Shown here: positions 17,819 to 24,550 of the stretch, piece after piece
How the letters are laid out: each line of letters begins with the position of its first letter
Numbering within the stretch: the stretch's first letter is position 1
NCBI RefSeq assembly: GCF_000478275.1
Contig: NZ_ASJB01000083.1
Coordinates: forward strand, 1-64,000
DNA: 64,000 bases
Source: Amycolatopsis orientalis DSM 40040 = KCTC 9412
GTDB lineage: Bacteria > Actinomycetota > Actinomycetes > Mycobacteriales > Pseudonocardiaceae
Direction: 5' to 3'
Made by a program: the position numbers and the translations under genes
The notes under the pieces: model-generated
Told to the model about the DNA's origin: nothing
The model's input: only the letters and a program-made list of their open reading frames with translations
Database searches by the model: none

Positions 17819-17858
17819 GTGCCCCGGACGGGGATCGAACCCGCACTACGTCGATTTT
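17819..17858. repeat. attL: 40-bp direct repeat
   Basis: Identical over 40 bp to 31407-31446. On the left side only a tRNA 3' fragment is present, lacking the last C and A of the encoded CCA, so this copy is the chromosomal remnant flanking the element. The 179 bp between this repeat and the first element gene hold nothing recognisable. Confidence 0.93.
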
Positions 17859-18037
17859 GGCGCGGCACTGCGCAACTCTTGTCGTGCGCTGTCAACATGT
17901 GCCGCGACCTGCATGATTAGCAAATGAGAACGCTTGTTACCTGTCGCCCCTTGGGGTTGCTTGGCGCCAAATTCCAGGGGTAAGACAGGGACTATCCACG
18001 CCAGCGATCCAGAATGCGCAGCTTGTCGATGCGGGGA

Positions 18038-18367
18038 TCAGGCCAGCGTCAAGTTGCGCTTCGTTGGCGCAAGTCGACGCGTCCCGGTTGCCGCCGACGA
18101 CGCACGCGATGATGACCGCAGTGCCTGCATCAGGAGAGCAAAGGACTCAGCCCGAACATGGAACCGCTCGGTGAGGTCGTCGAGTGGCACAGACTTGGCG
18201 AGATCGAGTATCTCGATGCCGATGACCATGTTGTGCACGTCCAGGTCGACGATGATGTGATCACTGAACTCGACACTGCGCGCCACGTCGCTATCGCTGA
18301 ACTGCAGGTATGCGGCTCCCGCATCCTGGTCAATCTCCAGTGACAGACTGGGCTCAGTCGTCGTCAT
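18038..18367 (-). CDS. DUF2283 family protein
   Basis: A 109-residue protein with the DUF2283 signature (DQDAGAAYLQFSD, then IIVDLD and IGIEILDLA). The family has no established function but is frequently encoded beside DUF4258 proteins. Here it overlaps the DUF4258 gene upstream by 14 bp and is certainly co-translated with it. The C-terminal about 30 residues are basic and outside the domain. One possibility is an antitoxin-like partner of the DUF4258 protein; this is inference. Confidence 0.75.
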   Translation of the reverse strand: MTTTEPSLSLEIDQDAGAAYLQFSDSDVARSVEFSDHIIVDLDVHNMVIGIEILDLAKSVPLDDLTERFHVRAESFALLMQALRSSSRASSAATGTRRLAPTKRNLTLA

Positions 18368-18593
18368 CGTCGCCTCTCCACACTGTCGTAATGACGAACT
18401 TCATCGCGTCGGTGTCCCGATCGGAAGCAACCATCACCTTAAGCGTACGGCTTCCTACGCCTCCTTGGTAGACGGTAGACTCGCCGCTGACTATCCTCAG
18501 TTGCGGGTTACCCAAACAGGCACGAACGTCACTGTCCGTAATTCCGCGCTGTCTCATACGCCGCTTGGCATGACCTGAGTAGATCACCTGCAT
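18354..18593 (-). CDS. DUF4258 domain protein (RelE-like size, toxin-like)
   Basis: A 79-residue basic protein, MQVIYSGHAKRRMRQRGITD onward, typical of DUF4258: an HAxxRMxxRGI core followed by strands (LKVMVASDRD). DUF4258 proteins are compact and resemble RelE/BrnT-like toxins, but catalysis is unproven. It overlaps the DUF2283 gene and follows the DUF6941 gene by 6 bp, so the three form one operon at the left end of the element. Confidence 0.75.
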   Translation of the reverse strand: MQVIYSGHAKRRMRQRGITDSDVRACLGNPQLRIVSGESTVYQGGVGSRTLKVMVASDRDTDAMKFVITTVWRGDDDDD

Positions 18594-18599
18594 AGGCGC

Positions 18600-19010
18600 T
18601 CAGTCCTCCGGCCCGTTGATGAACCGGACATCGAACGGCAGCTCTTTGACCAGCTGGCCAGCAACGATGATCTGGACTATGTAGCGCCCCGCTGCCATAA
18701 CAGGAAAGCCCATGTCAACCGCCATGACGACCGCAGGTTTCGTTACGATCTTCCTGCCCTCGACCTGCGGACTCACGGTGCTCGACAGGCCGAGCGCGAA
18801 TGAATCGTTGCCTGGCTGATTGATCTTGATTTCGAGCGTCGTTGACGCTTCATCAGGCTCGAATGTCAGACGGAACGCCAGGGCCATTCGCTGCACCAGA
18901 CCGGGTCCAGGAGCCTCGATCTGGTCGAACGCGCCGCCAGCGACCGTAAGCAGGCCAGCAGGATCGACGCGCGCATACTCCGCGAGCATCGCAAAATCGA
19001 GTTCAGCCAC
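18600..19010 (-). CDS. DUF6941-like protein
   Basis: A 136-residue predominantly beta-strand protein (VDPAGLLTVAGGAFDQIEAP, YIVQIIVAGQLVKELPFDVR). The pattern matches the DUF6941 family of soluble proteins found in bacterial accessory regions; function unknown. It is first in the operon with the DUF4258 and DUF2283 genes. No signal peptide or catalytic motif is seen. Confidence 0.6.
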   Translation of the reverse strand: MAELDFAMLAEYARVDPAGLLTVAGGAFDQIEAPGPGLVQRMALAFRLTFEPDEASTTLEIKINQPGNDSFALGLSSTVSPQVEGRKIVTKPAVVMAVDMGFPVMAAGRYIVQIIVAGQLVKELPFDVRFINGPED

Positions 19011-19068
19011 AGTCTGGTCCTCCCGGTTGCTCTCCCCAAGTCGATGATGACCAAAGGAACGTTACTCA

Positions 19069-19525
19069 GCCCCCATCTGCAGGTCATCACCCTGCAAGTG
19101 GGGGCCTTTCGTCCATCCCATCGACCTGGCGCCAGCCCGATCGAGCCTGTCAAGGGGGCACGAAGCTGCGGACGGAAGCTCATCGCCGGACTGCCCCCTT
19201 GACAGGCTCGATAGCCCTCAGGAGGTCGATGGGATGGACGACAGGCACACACGAACGCGAGTTCCGCGCTCACCTCGCCCATCCCGGAGACCTGCCCGTC
19301 CGGCGAGGACATTGCCCTTGTTGACGGAACCTCACCGCAGGGCCACGCCGGCATTGCCGTATCCCCTGGTCCACGGCTCGAACCCTTGTTGACGGCCCCT
19401 CCGACGGGTGGGCCGCTGGCTGGCTTTTCCACGGGCGACCGCCGGGGACCGGGCGCCAGCCCGCACGCCCCGGCGGGGCTTGCCCGTGGATCAAACACCC
19501 TGGCCAGCGGCCCCGGAGGGGCCGC
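19069..19525. other. Structured non-coding block: candidate single-strand origin / transfer locus
   Basis: The 573 bp between the DUF6941 and GntR genes hold no convincing gene but four strong dyads: a hairpin GCCCCCA..TGGGGGC (19069-19105, with inner TGCAGG/CCTGCA); the 131-bp nested palindrome 19110-19240; a triple-nested stem 19429-19489 (CCACGGGC/GCCCGTGG, CCGCCGGGG/CCCCGGCGG, GGGC/GCCC); and GCGGCCCC-gga-GGGGCCGC (19507-19525). The direct repeat CCCTTGTTGACGG occurs at 19315-19327 and 19383-19395. In rolling-circle elements such blocks serve as sso or clt/oriT; assignment here is inference. Confidence 0.55.
19110..19240. repeat. Nested perfect inverted repeats, 131 bp
   Basis: Outer arms of 18 bp (19110-19127 with 19223-19240) and inner arms of 21 bp (19140-19160 with 19192-19212) are each perfectly complementary, with 12 and 10 unpaired bases between them and a 31-base apical loop. 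No protein is encoded. It could fold as a cruciform or a long RNA hairpin. Confidence 0.85.
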
Positions 19526-19583
19526 CTTGAACAAGTAATGAAACTCTGAACACGCGAGCGTCATGACGGGCGACTGGATGACA

Positions 19584-20075
19584 TCAGGCCTTGTCGATCA
19601 GAGCACGTAGCAAAGTGTTGATCTCGGCTATGCCCTGATTGACCTCGGCGAAGCTCCGGCGCGTCTCCGCATGATGCTTGGCTTGCATCTCCCGCAGCTC
19701 GTCCAGCGCGCGCGTGTAGGCGCTCGATGCCTCCTGGTTCCTGGCCTGATCGGACTCGTTGTCGAACATCGCTTCAAAAGGTGAATGACGGTCGGCAGAC
19801 GGCAGGGCTTCAAGATCAGCAACGAAGACGCCGCGACGTCGGACGGACCGAACTAGGCCTTGACTTTGCAGGAGCCCAAGAGCCTTCCGGACGACAATGT
19901 CTGAGACCCCATGCTCGCTCGCAATCTCCGGGTAGCTTGGAAGCTGAGTCCCCGACCGAAGTTCTCCGGTGCGGATACGACGTGCGTAGGCATCTGCGAT
20001 CCTGACGTATGCCGGTTCAACCACGAACTTGTTCCCTTCGTCGGGGCCTGGCTTAGGTTCAGACTCAAGCCTCAT
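19584..20075 (-). CDS. GntR family regulator with coiled-coil C-terminus
   Basis: A 163-residue protein: GntR winged helix at about residues 20-95 (IADAYARRIRTGELRSGTQL, SDIVVRKALGLLQSQGLV) and a helical, charged C-terminus (about 115-160) with coiled-coil character in place of a ligand domain. It overlaps the glycosyltransferase gene by 11 bp and is last in the gntR-GT-gntR operon. It may be the KorSA-like repressor or a modulator. Confidence 0.82.
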   Translation of the reverse strand: MRLESEPKPGPDEGNKFVVEPAYVRIADAYARRIRTGELRSGTQLPSYPEIASEHGVSDIVVRKALGLLQSQGLVRSVRRRGVFVADLEALPSADRHSPFEAMFDNESDQARNQEASSAYTRALDELREMQAKHHAETRRSFAEVNQGIAEINTLLRALIDKA

Positions 20076-20910
20076 TGCCTCGCGTCATACGCGAAAGCCC
20101 CTGCGCCTGACGCGCCTCCGGCGGAACCGACGGGTCCACAGCCGAATCGTCATCATCGATCGGCCCCGGCAAGTACCGCGTTCGGTTGGCGTGGATCGCA
20201 TCAACGCGCATCTGAATGAGGCGCCTGCGCGCCTCGTCTTCCTGCGGGTTCCAGTAGTCAGCAGAGGCGGTGGTCTGCGCAGAGTGCTTCCGATAGAGCA
20301 TGCTTGGTTCGGCAATGAACTCGCCCGGAGTCACCGCTTCTGCGGCCAAGAGCGTGGCGATCGTCTCGGCCCCAGTGAGCGCCATCCACCCGCCCAGAGA
20401 CCAGATGAGGTCAGTGTGCATCGCGACGTTCGCTGCGAGAACCGAGAGCCTGTCCTCTGCCTGCTCCCTATAGAAGCGACCGGGCTCAATTGGACCATTC
20501 GGCGGGTCGTACGGGCCTGGCGTTGTGGTTCCGTCCTCATGCAGATCAAGGCCCGCCGACACGCACCAAGCAACGCGGCGCAACGCGTCAATGTCCCGTG
20601 ATAGTGCGCCGGGAAGTAGTACGTCATCTGCATCAACGTTGCGAATCACAATCCCCTGCGCCTGCGACAAGGCCATATTTCGAGTGACGGCGGCGCGACC
20701 AGCAAGCCCCGTGCCGTAATGCACGCGCGGATCGCCGTCAGGAAGCTCTTGTTTTGGTGTTCCGCTGTTGCCGTCTTCCTGTACGCACCACTCCCACGAC
20801 CAGCCTTCGGGCATTTCCTGAGCACACAGGGACTCGTAGAGCTCCCTGAGGTAGTGGTGTCCGCCATCGAAAACGGCTGTTACCACAGAAATTAAGCGCG
20901 GCGTTGCCAT
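20065..20910 (-). CDS. Family 2 (GT-A) glycosyltransferase, element cargo
   Basis: A 281-residue cytosolic GT-A glycosyltransferase. N-terminal SVVTAVFDGGHHYLRELYES starts the nucleotide-binding fold, and VRNVDADD carries the DxD metal site. No membrane segment is present, unlike polysaccharide synthases, so the acceptor may be soluble. It sits between two GntR regulators and overlaps the second. Glycosyltransferase is not a core AICE function, so it is cargo or a modifier of a host or element component. Donor and acceptor are unknown. Confidence 0.82.
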   Translation of the reverse strand: MATPRLISVVTAVFDGGHHYLRELYESLCAQEMPEGWSWEWCVQEDGNSGTPKQELPDGDPRVHYGTGLAGRAAVTRNMALSQAQGIVIRNVDADDVLLPGALSRDIDALRRVAWCVSAGLDLHEDGTTTPGPYDPPNGPIEPGRFYREQAEDRLSVLAANVAMHTDLIWSLGGWMALTGAETIATLLAAEAVTPGEFIAEPSMLYRKHSAQTTASADYWNPQEDEARRRLIQMRVDAIHANRTRYLPGPIDDDDSAVDPSVPPEARQAQGLSRMTRGNEA

Positions 20911-20913
20911 TGC

Positions 20914-21714
20914 TTACTCGTCCCACTTTCGCAGTTCAGTGATGTAAGACAGTGAAATCCGGTCAGCCGGGGTCAAGAGTTCTGCTACATCTACCGCGCG
21001 CCCCGACTCGTCGTAGCTAATTTTCAAAATCGGAATGACGGGGACATTAAAGGGAATGTCATAGAGCGCCACTTCCTCCTCCGTGGGCATACGCGCGGTA
21101 ACACGGTCCTCAATCGCGCAAACCTCTACTCCCGCCGTATAAAGCTGATGAAGCGTGCCGCCAGGCCAAGGTTCATTTGACGAGTCCAAGAGAGGTGGAT
21201 GATCTTTGACTAACGAATATGGCAAGTAGGAAATCATTCTACTATAGCCTTCACCGTCACGATACTGCCGCAAATATGTCCGGCGAAGAACGTATTCATC
21301 CGACCCAAGACCCAAGATCTTGGCCACTTCGTCAGGCGGCGAGACAACCTCATAGGCTACAGAGTCGTCGTTGACTTCTTCAATTGACACATTGGCGTCA
21401 CGTTCAGCCGAACCGCGACGGCGTCGAACGTCCTCACTCGCCTTAACGAGATCCTTCTCTTCCTGATAGTTGACGTTCGAGCGAGTCAGCTTCCGCGGAA
21501 GCGCGCGGACCCGTACCGGCTGCCCGCGCCCACCCGGAGCAAGGAGCCCCTCCCCCTTCAGGGTCTGCACAGCGGCGGACACGACGTTCTTGCCGACACC
21601 GAACCGCTCACGTAATTGATCAGTGTTTGGCAGCGTCTCCCCCGGCACAAACTTGCCGTCATGGATGTCCGCGCGGAGCTGCGCAGCTACGGCCTTCATG
21701 TCCATTCGTTCCAT
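20914..21714 (-). CDS. GntR family regulator with UTRA domain (KorSA/TraR type)
   Basis: A 266-residue repressor. N-terminal GntR winged helix (about 3-75, DQLRERFGVGKNVVSAAVQT), then a UTRA ligand-binding domain (about 110-250, VLRRTYLRQYRDGEGYSRMI, VTARMPTEEEVALYDIP). The start is ATG 21714: GGGAGG (21723-21728) precedes it by eight bases, and it is preferred to codons further upstream that overlap this site. It faces the transfer operon across a region with repeated CATCCCGGGATG sites, as expected for the AICE master repressor. Confidence 0.87.
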   Translation of the reverse strand: MERMDMKAVAAQLRADIHDGKFVPGETLPNTDQLRERFGVGKNVVSAAVQTLKGEGLLAPGGRGQPVRVRALPRKLTRSNVNYQEEKDLVKASEDVRRRRGSAERDANVSIEEVNDDSVAYEVVSPPDEVAKILGLGSDEYVLRRTYLRQYRDGEGYSRMISYLPYSLVKDHPPLLDSSNEPWPGGTLHQLYTAGVEVCAIEDRVTARMPTEEEVALYDIPFNVPVIPILKISYDESGRAVDVAELLTPADRISLSYITELRKWDE

Positions 21715-21732
21715 GACTCCATCCTCCCACAT

Positions 21733-21820
21733 CATCCCGGGCAGTCAAACTCCATCCCGGGATGGGGTTGACAAGCCACGGATGACGATGGCAAGGTTCT
21801 AACCACACCATCCCGGGATG
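21733..21820. promoter_or_regulatory. Divergent control region with CATCCCGGGATG operators
   Basis: The perfect palindrome CATCCCGGGATG occurs at 21753-21764 and 21809-21820, with a partial copy CATCCCGGGC at 21733-21742 and a weaker half (CCGGGAT) near 21831. A plus-strand TTGACA (21768-21773) lies between them. This is the likely operator array of the UTRA-GntR regulator, controlling both itself and the rightward genes. Confidence 0.7.
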
Positions 21821-21869
21821 ACGACCGGATACCGGGATTAGACGGCAGAACCGACCAACGGAGGCAGAC

Positions 21870-22208
21870 ATGAGGAACATCCCGGTGAACCTGGCGGGCT
21901 ACCGGCTGACGGTCTCGGAGAACCCGGAGATGAAGATGCGCAAGGTCGACGGCCGTGAAGAGGTTGTGACCGACCGCGAAGGGGTCACCAAGTACACGGT
22001 GGCGCTCATGGTGAAGGCCAAGGGTGAGAAGGGCGAGGAGATCCGGGTGACCCTGGACGCCGACCCCGGCGAGGGCTTCTCGGAGGACGACATGACCCGC
22101 GTCGAGCTGATCGACCCGCGTGTGACGCCCTACTCGTTCAAGAACGATCGGGGCGAGACTGTCTCGGGTGTGGCCTGGGGTGCGGCCGGAATGAAGCCGC
22201 TGATCTGA
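21870..22208 (+). CDS. SCO3933-family-like regulatory protein
   Basis: A 112-residue soluble protein (IPVNLAGYRLTVSENPEMKM onward, ending SGVAWGAAGMKPLI) resembling the SCO3933 family found in Streptomyces and Pseudonocardiales AICEs next to the transfer genes. It has beta-rich sequence and no catalytic motif. GGAGG lies eight bases before the ATG. It is first on the right arm, directly after the operator array, so it is probably the first gene derepressed. Confidence 0.68.
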   Translation: MRNIPVNLAGYRLTVSENPEMKMRKVDGREEVVTDREGVTKYTVALMVKAKGEKGEEIRVTLDADPGEGFSEDDMTRVELIDPRVTPYSFKNDRGETVSGVAWGAAGMKPLI

Positions 22209-22242
22209 TCACGCGTCGCGTGAACCTGCCAAATCGGCAATT

Positions 22243-22256
22243 TGCCCGCTCGGGCA
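22243..22256 (+). terminator. Hairpin after the SCO3933-like gene
   Basis: TGCCC (22243-22247) and GGGCA (22252-22256) form a tight hairpin 35 bases after the stop codon. Another palindrome, TGCCAAATCGGCA (22227-22239), lies just before. Together they could terminate transcription or bind a regulator. Confidence 0.35.
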
Positions 22257-22339
22257 CTGAATTCTTCTGATCATTGACAAATACATAGTGAGCCCAACTA
22301 TGCCCAAAAACGCGCCTAATACGGCTACGCGCTTTGGTT

Positions 22340-22402
22340 CCTGACCTCATTTCGTCAGGGACCGGCGGGTGTATCCGTCCTAGCCGAAATGAGGTTTTGA
22401 GA
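22340..22402 (+). promoter_or_regulatory. Two mutually exclusive RNA hairpins covering the ribosome site of the small-ORF operon
   Basis: Stem 1 is CCTGAC (22340-22345) with GTCAGG (22354-22359). Stem 2 is CCTCATTTCG (22345-22354) with CGAAATGAGG (22385-22394), perfect over 10 bp. They share bases and cannot coexist. Stem 2 buries the GAGG ribosome site (22391-22394), eight bases before ATG 22403; stem 1 frees it. A TTGACA (about 22275) lies upstream as a possible promoter. Confidence 0.55.
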
Positions 22403-22480
22403 ATGAGCGAGCACGAAATTTTGGCCGCCCAATTGAACGAGTGGCCGTGGCTGCATTTGACAGAAGGGGATGAGCCGTGA
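22403..22480 (+). CDS. 25-residue ORF heading the small-ORF operon
   Basis: MSEHEILAAQLNEWPW... (25 residues) starts eight bases after a GAGG ribosome site that can be sequestered by upstream RNA. It ends in TGATG, overlapping the next start, so it could act as a leader peptide whose translation opens the following genes. It contains two Trp codons in WPW. No homologue recognised. Confidence 0.5.
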   Translation: MSEHEILAAQLNEWPWLHLTEGDEP

Positions 22481-22701
22481 TGGACAAGGGTGACGAATTG
22501 GCGTCCGAGTTCGACGCGTTGATCGAGGAAATTCGGTATCTGGCGGAACGCGTTGAGCGTATTCGGACGAGCGAGACGCTTCATCAGCGGGCGGATTACC
22601 GGGTTCGGGGGGTCGCCTTGGCGCTTGTGGACGCTGCGGGCTCCCTTCAGTCTGCGGCATTCATTCAGGGCGACTGGACAACCGGAGGGAGCGACGAATG
22701 A
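22480..22701 (+). CDS. Small helical protein, unknown (73 residues)
   Basis: Starts at ATG 22480 inside the preceding TGA (TGATG). It is a predominantly helical, heptad-rich sequence (ELASEFDALIEEIRYLAERV, about residues 5-25), suggesting a coiled coil. It overlaps the next gene by 4 bp. Unrecognised family; typical of small AICE proteins. Confidence 0.6.
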   Translation: MDKGDELASEFDALIEEIRYLAERVERIRTSETLHQRADYRVRGVALALVDAAGSLQSAAFIQGDWTTGGSDE

Positions 22702-22940
22702 TCACGAAAGTATTGAAGGCTGAAATCGTGGAGGCGTACGACGGGGCGTTCAAGGCGCTGCAGAGTGCTGCGCGCAACTTGGAAGAGGTGGCGATGCTCG
22801 TGGAGATCGCGGACCGGGATTCCCGTCTCGCTAACCGCAGGATGCTCGATGACCTGGGAAATGTAACCGCTGAACTTGGCGTGATTCGTCGCCGCCTCGG
22901 AGAGGTCGAGACCTATGAAGACCGGAGGAAGGAGAAGTGA
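22698..22940 (+). CDS. Small helical protein, unknown (80 residues)
   Basis: An 80-residue charged helical protein (VEAYDGAFKALQSAARNLEE, LGVIRRRLGEVETYED). It overlaps its neighbours by ATGA and GTGA junctions and resembles the genes before and after it in size and heptad pattern, so the three may be diverged paralogues or subunits of one coiled-coil complex. Confidence 0.6.
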   Translation: MITKVLKAEIVEAYDGAFKALQSAARNLEEVAMLVEIADRDSRLANRRMLDDLGNVTAELGVIRRRLGEVETYEDRRKEK

Positions 22941-23155
22941 ACGAACGTGTGAGTCTCCTTCTCGGCGCTTACGAGAGCACCTATCGCGGCGTCCGCGAAG
23001 TGATCCGGGAACTGGACCAGGCGGTGAGCTTGGCGCGCGGAGTGGATTCTGATGCGCGGTCTCGGACCAATCGAGTGATCGAAGAACTGATTGGAATCAA
23101 CCAGGAAATTCACGCGATCGGAAAAAGCGTGGAAGGAGTGAAGAGCAATGGCTAA
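22937..23155 (+). CDS. Small helical protein, unknown (72 residues)
   Basis: GTG start overlapping the previous stop (GTGA), with GGAGGAAGGAG just upstream. The 72 residues (LLLGAYESTYRGVREVIREL, VIEELIGINQEIHAIGKSVE) form two predicted amphipathic helices. It resembles the two preceding products. Function unknown. Confidence 0.6.
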   Translation: MNERVSLLLGAYESTYRGVREVIRELDQAVSLARGVDSDARSRTNRVIEELIGINQEIHAIGKSVEGVKSNG

Positions 23156-23225
23156 GTCTGCCGTGGACGCTCTGCGGAGTGGTCTTTCATCGTTCGACCC
23201 GAACGGCCCGAAGCGGGGTGCGTGA
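23148..23225 (+). CDS. 25-residue ORF in the small-gene chain
   Basis: ATG 23148 follows GGAAGGAGTG and overlaps the previous stop by 8 bp. The product is MAKSAVDALRSGLSSFDPNG plus five residues. Its TGA overlaps the next ATG (TGATG). Its only support is the ribosome site and the tight chaining. Confidence 0.45.
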   Translation: MAKSAVDALRSGLSSFDPNGPKRGA

Positions 23226-23314
23226 TGGGGAATCACGTGTGTTCGGCGAATTTCTGGCTGTCCCCGACCCGTATCGCGACCTGCAACGTGTGCGGTCGCC
23301 AATGGCAGATGTGA
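23225..23314 (+). CDS. 29-residue Cys-containing ORF (zinc-knuckle-like)
   Basis: ATG 23225 overlaps the preceding TGA. The product carries HVC early and TCNVCGRQWQM at the end, so a CxxC plus His/Cys could bind one zinc ion. It is chained tightly between neighbours. Unrecognised. Confidence 0.45.
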   Translation: MGNHVCSANFWLSPTRIATCNVCGRQWQM

Positions 23315-23322
23315 GGAATGTG

Positions 23323-23466
23323 ATGGAGACGAGTTTCGCGAAGGTGACGTTCTACCCGCTGTGGCTGCTCCTGGTCGCGGCACTGGTGATCGCGATGCCG
23401 GTGGCCGGAGTGGTTGCCGTGGTCCTGGGGTTGCTGGCGGTGGTCGGCACGCGGGGGACGCGATGA
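23323..23466 (+). CDS. 47-residue single-pass membrane protein
   Basis: ATG 23323 has GAGGA five bases upstream. After METSFAKVTFYP a long hydrophobic stretch (about residues 13-42, LLLVAALVIAMPVAGVVAVV) predicts one or two membrane helices, with a basic tail. ATGA overlap with the next gene. It may be a Spd-like spread factor or holin-like peptide; inference only. Longer in-frame upstream sequence is the neighbouring ORFs in another frame. Confidence 0.55.
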   Translation: METSFAKVTFYPLWLLLVAALVIAMPVAGVVAVVLGLLAVVGTRGTR

Positions 23467-23852
23467 CGGGCGCCCTGGATCTGTTCGGCGATCCGGTGGA
23501 GGAACCGGTGGTGGCCGGACCGGCGGCTCCGCCGATCAATGACATGAACTTGATCGAGAAGGTACTTCAGATTGCGGAGAACACCGGATACGTGCTTGTC
23601 GGCCCCTCGGAGCGGGTGTATCACCTGGTCGCCCCAAAAACGATCGAGGTCGCCCCCCGGTACGAAGAGGAGGCCGTGCATCAGCTCCTGACCGTGAAGT
23701 GGCTGACGAAGGGAGGTGTGCACGTCTACACACACCACGGATACGAAGGGCCGGGTAACGCGGTCCTGGTGCCCAAGGCCACCAAGGTGAAGGCACGTCA
23801 GTGGCGCTACCTGGCGCCGATTCCCTGTTCTCGTAAGCGAAAGGCGTCGTGA
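23463..23852 (+). CDS. Hypothetical AICE protein (129 residues)
   Basis: ATG 23463 overlaps the previous stop. N-terminal acidic/Pro segment (LFGDPVEEPVVAGPAAPP), then a compact alpha/beta domain (GYVLVGPSERVYHLVAPK, KGGVHVYTHHGYEGPGNAVL). It ends in RKRKAS, a basic tail whose DNA is nearly duplicated at the end of the next gene (24049-24073). Function unknown. Confidence 0.65.
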   Translation: MTGALDLFGDPVEEPVVAGPAAPPINDMNLIEKVLQIAENTGYVLVGPSERVYHLVAPKTIEVAPRYEEEAVHQLLTVKWLTKGGVHVYTHHGYEGPGNAVLVPKATKVKARQWRYLAPIPCSRKRKAS

Positions 23853-24071
23853 TGACCCGACGATTCGAGGCTGTGCAGGACTGGAACGGCTTCGGCAAGG
23901 TGATCGACACCTCGGTGAACGCGAATGGTGTTCCTGGCGTGCATGTCAGTACGCATGGCAGCTACTACAAGGCGCTGAATGAGGCGGACAGGCTTAATCG
24001 GAAGAGATCTGGGAGACAGCGCTCACGTCGTGGCGCCGATGCTCCCCTACCGCAAACGAAAGGCATCATGA
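23852..24071 (+). pseudogene. Hypothetical AICE gene with a one-base frameshift
   Basis: Starts at ATG 23852 inside the preceding TGA. Frame 1 encodes a credible domain (DWNGFGKVIDTSVNANGVPG ... YYKALNEADRLNRK) up to about 24002, then turns into Arg/Ser-rich sequence. Dropping one base in the CGGAAGAGAT stretch (23999-24008) gives DLGDSAHVVAPMLPYRKRKA then Ser and TGA at 24069-24071, matching the RKRKAS ending of the previous gene. The uncorrected frame instead runs through into the next gene, giving a false 165-residue fusion. Mutation or sequencing error cannot be distinguished. Confidence 0.65.
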
Positions 24072-24346
24072 TGACGTCGCAGACGATCAACAACGTCAAC
24101 AAGGCCCGATTCGCCGAGTTCGAGTTCGCGCTCGATGAGGTCCGCAAAGCGTTCGACGAGGTAGGCAAGCTCGGGAAGGCCCTGGACGACAAGGGCGCCA
24201 CGGCGGACCGGTTCGAGGGCTGGCAGGTCCCCACCAAGTCCGAGGTACAGGCCGATCTCCGGAAGGCGTCCGGTGCGCTGGACGAACTCCGGGAGGCGGC
24301 GCTCAAGCGCAAGGCGGAACTGATCTCGCGGGGCTGGCGAGTCTGA
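24071..24346 (+). CDS. Small helical protein, unknown (91 residues)
   Basis: Starts at ATG 24071 overlapping the restored stop of the frameshifted gene; GAAAGG lies upstream. The 91 residues are strongly helical and charged (FEFALDEVRKAFDEVGKLGK, SGALDELREAALKRKAELIS). It ends in TGATG with the next gene. Probably another coiled-coil small protein of the element. Confidence 0.62.
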   Translation: MTSQTINNVNKARFAEFEFALDEVRKAFDEVGKLGKALDDKGATADRFEGWQVPTKSEVQADLRKASGALDELREAALKRKAELISRGWRV

Positions 24347-24528
24347 TGACCACCCGCGAAGAAGACCTTGTCCACATCGCCGTGGAGCAGTCGTTCTGGT
24401 CCGGACAGATGACCGCCGCGTGCGGGATCACCGCGAACGTGTCCGAAGTCGAGACCTCGTGCTTCGGCTACGTGTTCGCGACCTACTGCCCGGAGTGCAA
24501 GCGCCTGGCCAACAAGACGTGGTTCTGA
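24346..24528 (+). CDS. Small zinc-ribbon-like protein (60 residues)
   Basis: ATG 24346 in the TGATG overlap. AACGITANVSEVET followed by YCPECKRLANKTW gives one clear CxxC and a more distant Cys pair, as in short actinomycete mobile-element proteins. Zinc binding is inferred. Followed by a gene with its own GGAG ribosome site. Confidence 0.55.
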   Translation: MTTREEDLVHIAVEQSFWSGQMTAACGITANVSEVETSCFGYVFATYCPECKRLANKTWF

Positions 24529-24550
24529 ACCGAGCACCGAGGAGAAACCG

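Noticed and set aside
17682..17846. N-terminal extension of the sulfite-oxidase-like protein into attL
   Set aside because: GAGGTG plus a twin-Arg signal fix the start at 17681; the extension reads through the attachment repeat.
18866..19564. 233-codon minus-strand frame across the hairpin block
   Set aside because: Pro/Arg/Gly-rich with no motif, overlaps the DUF6941 gene, and is explained by the inverted repeats.
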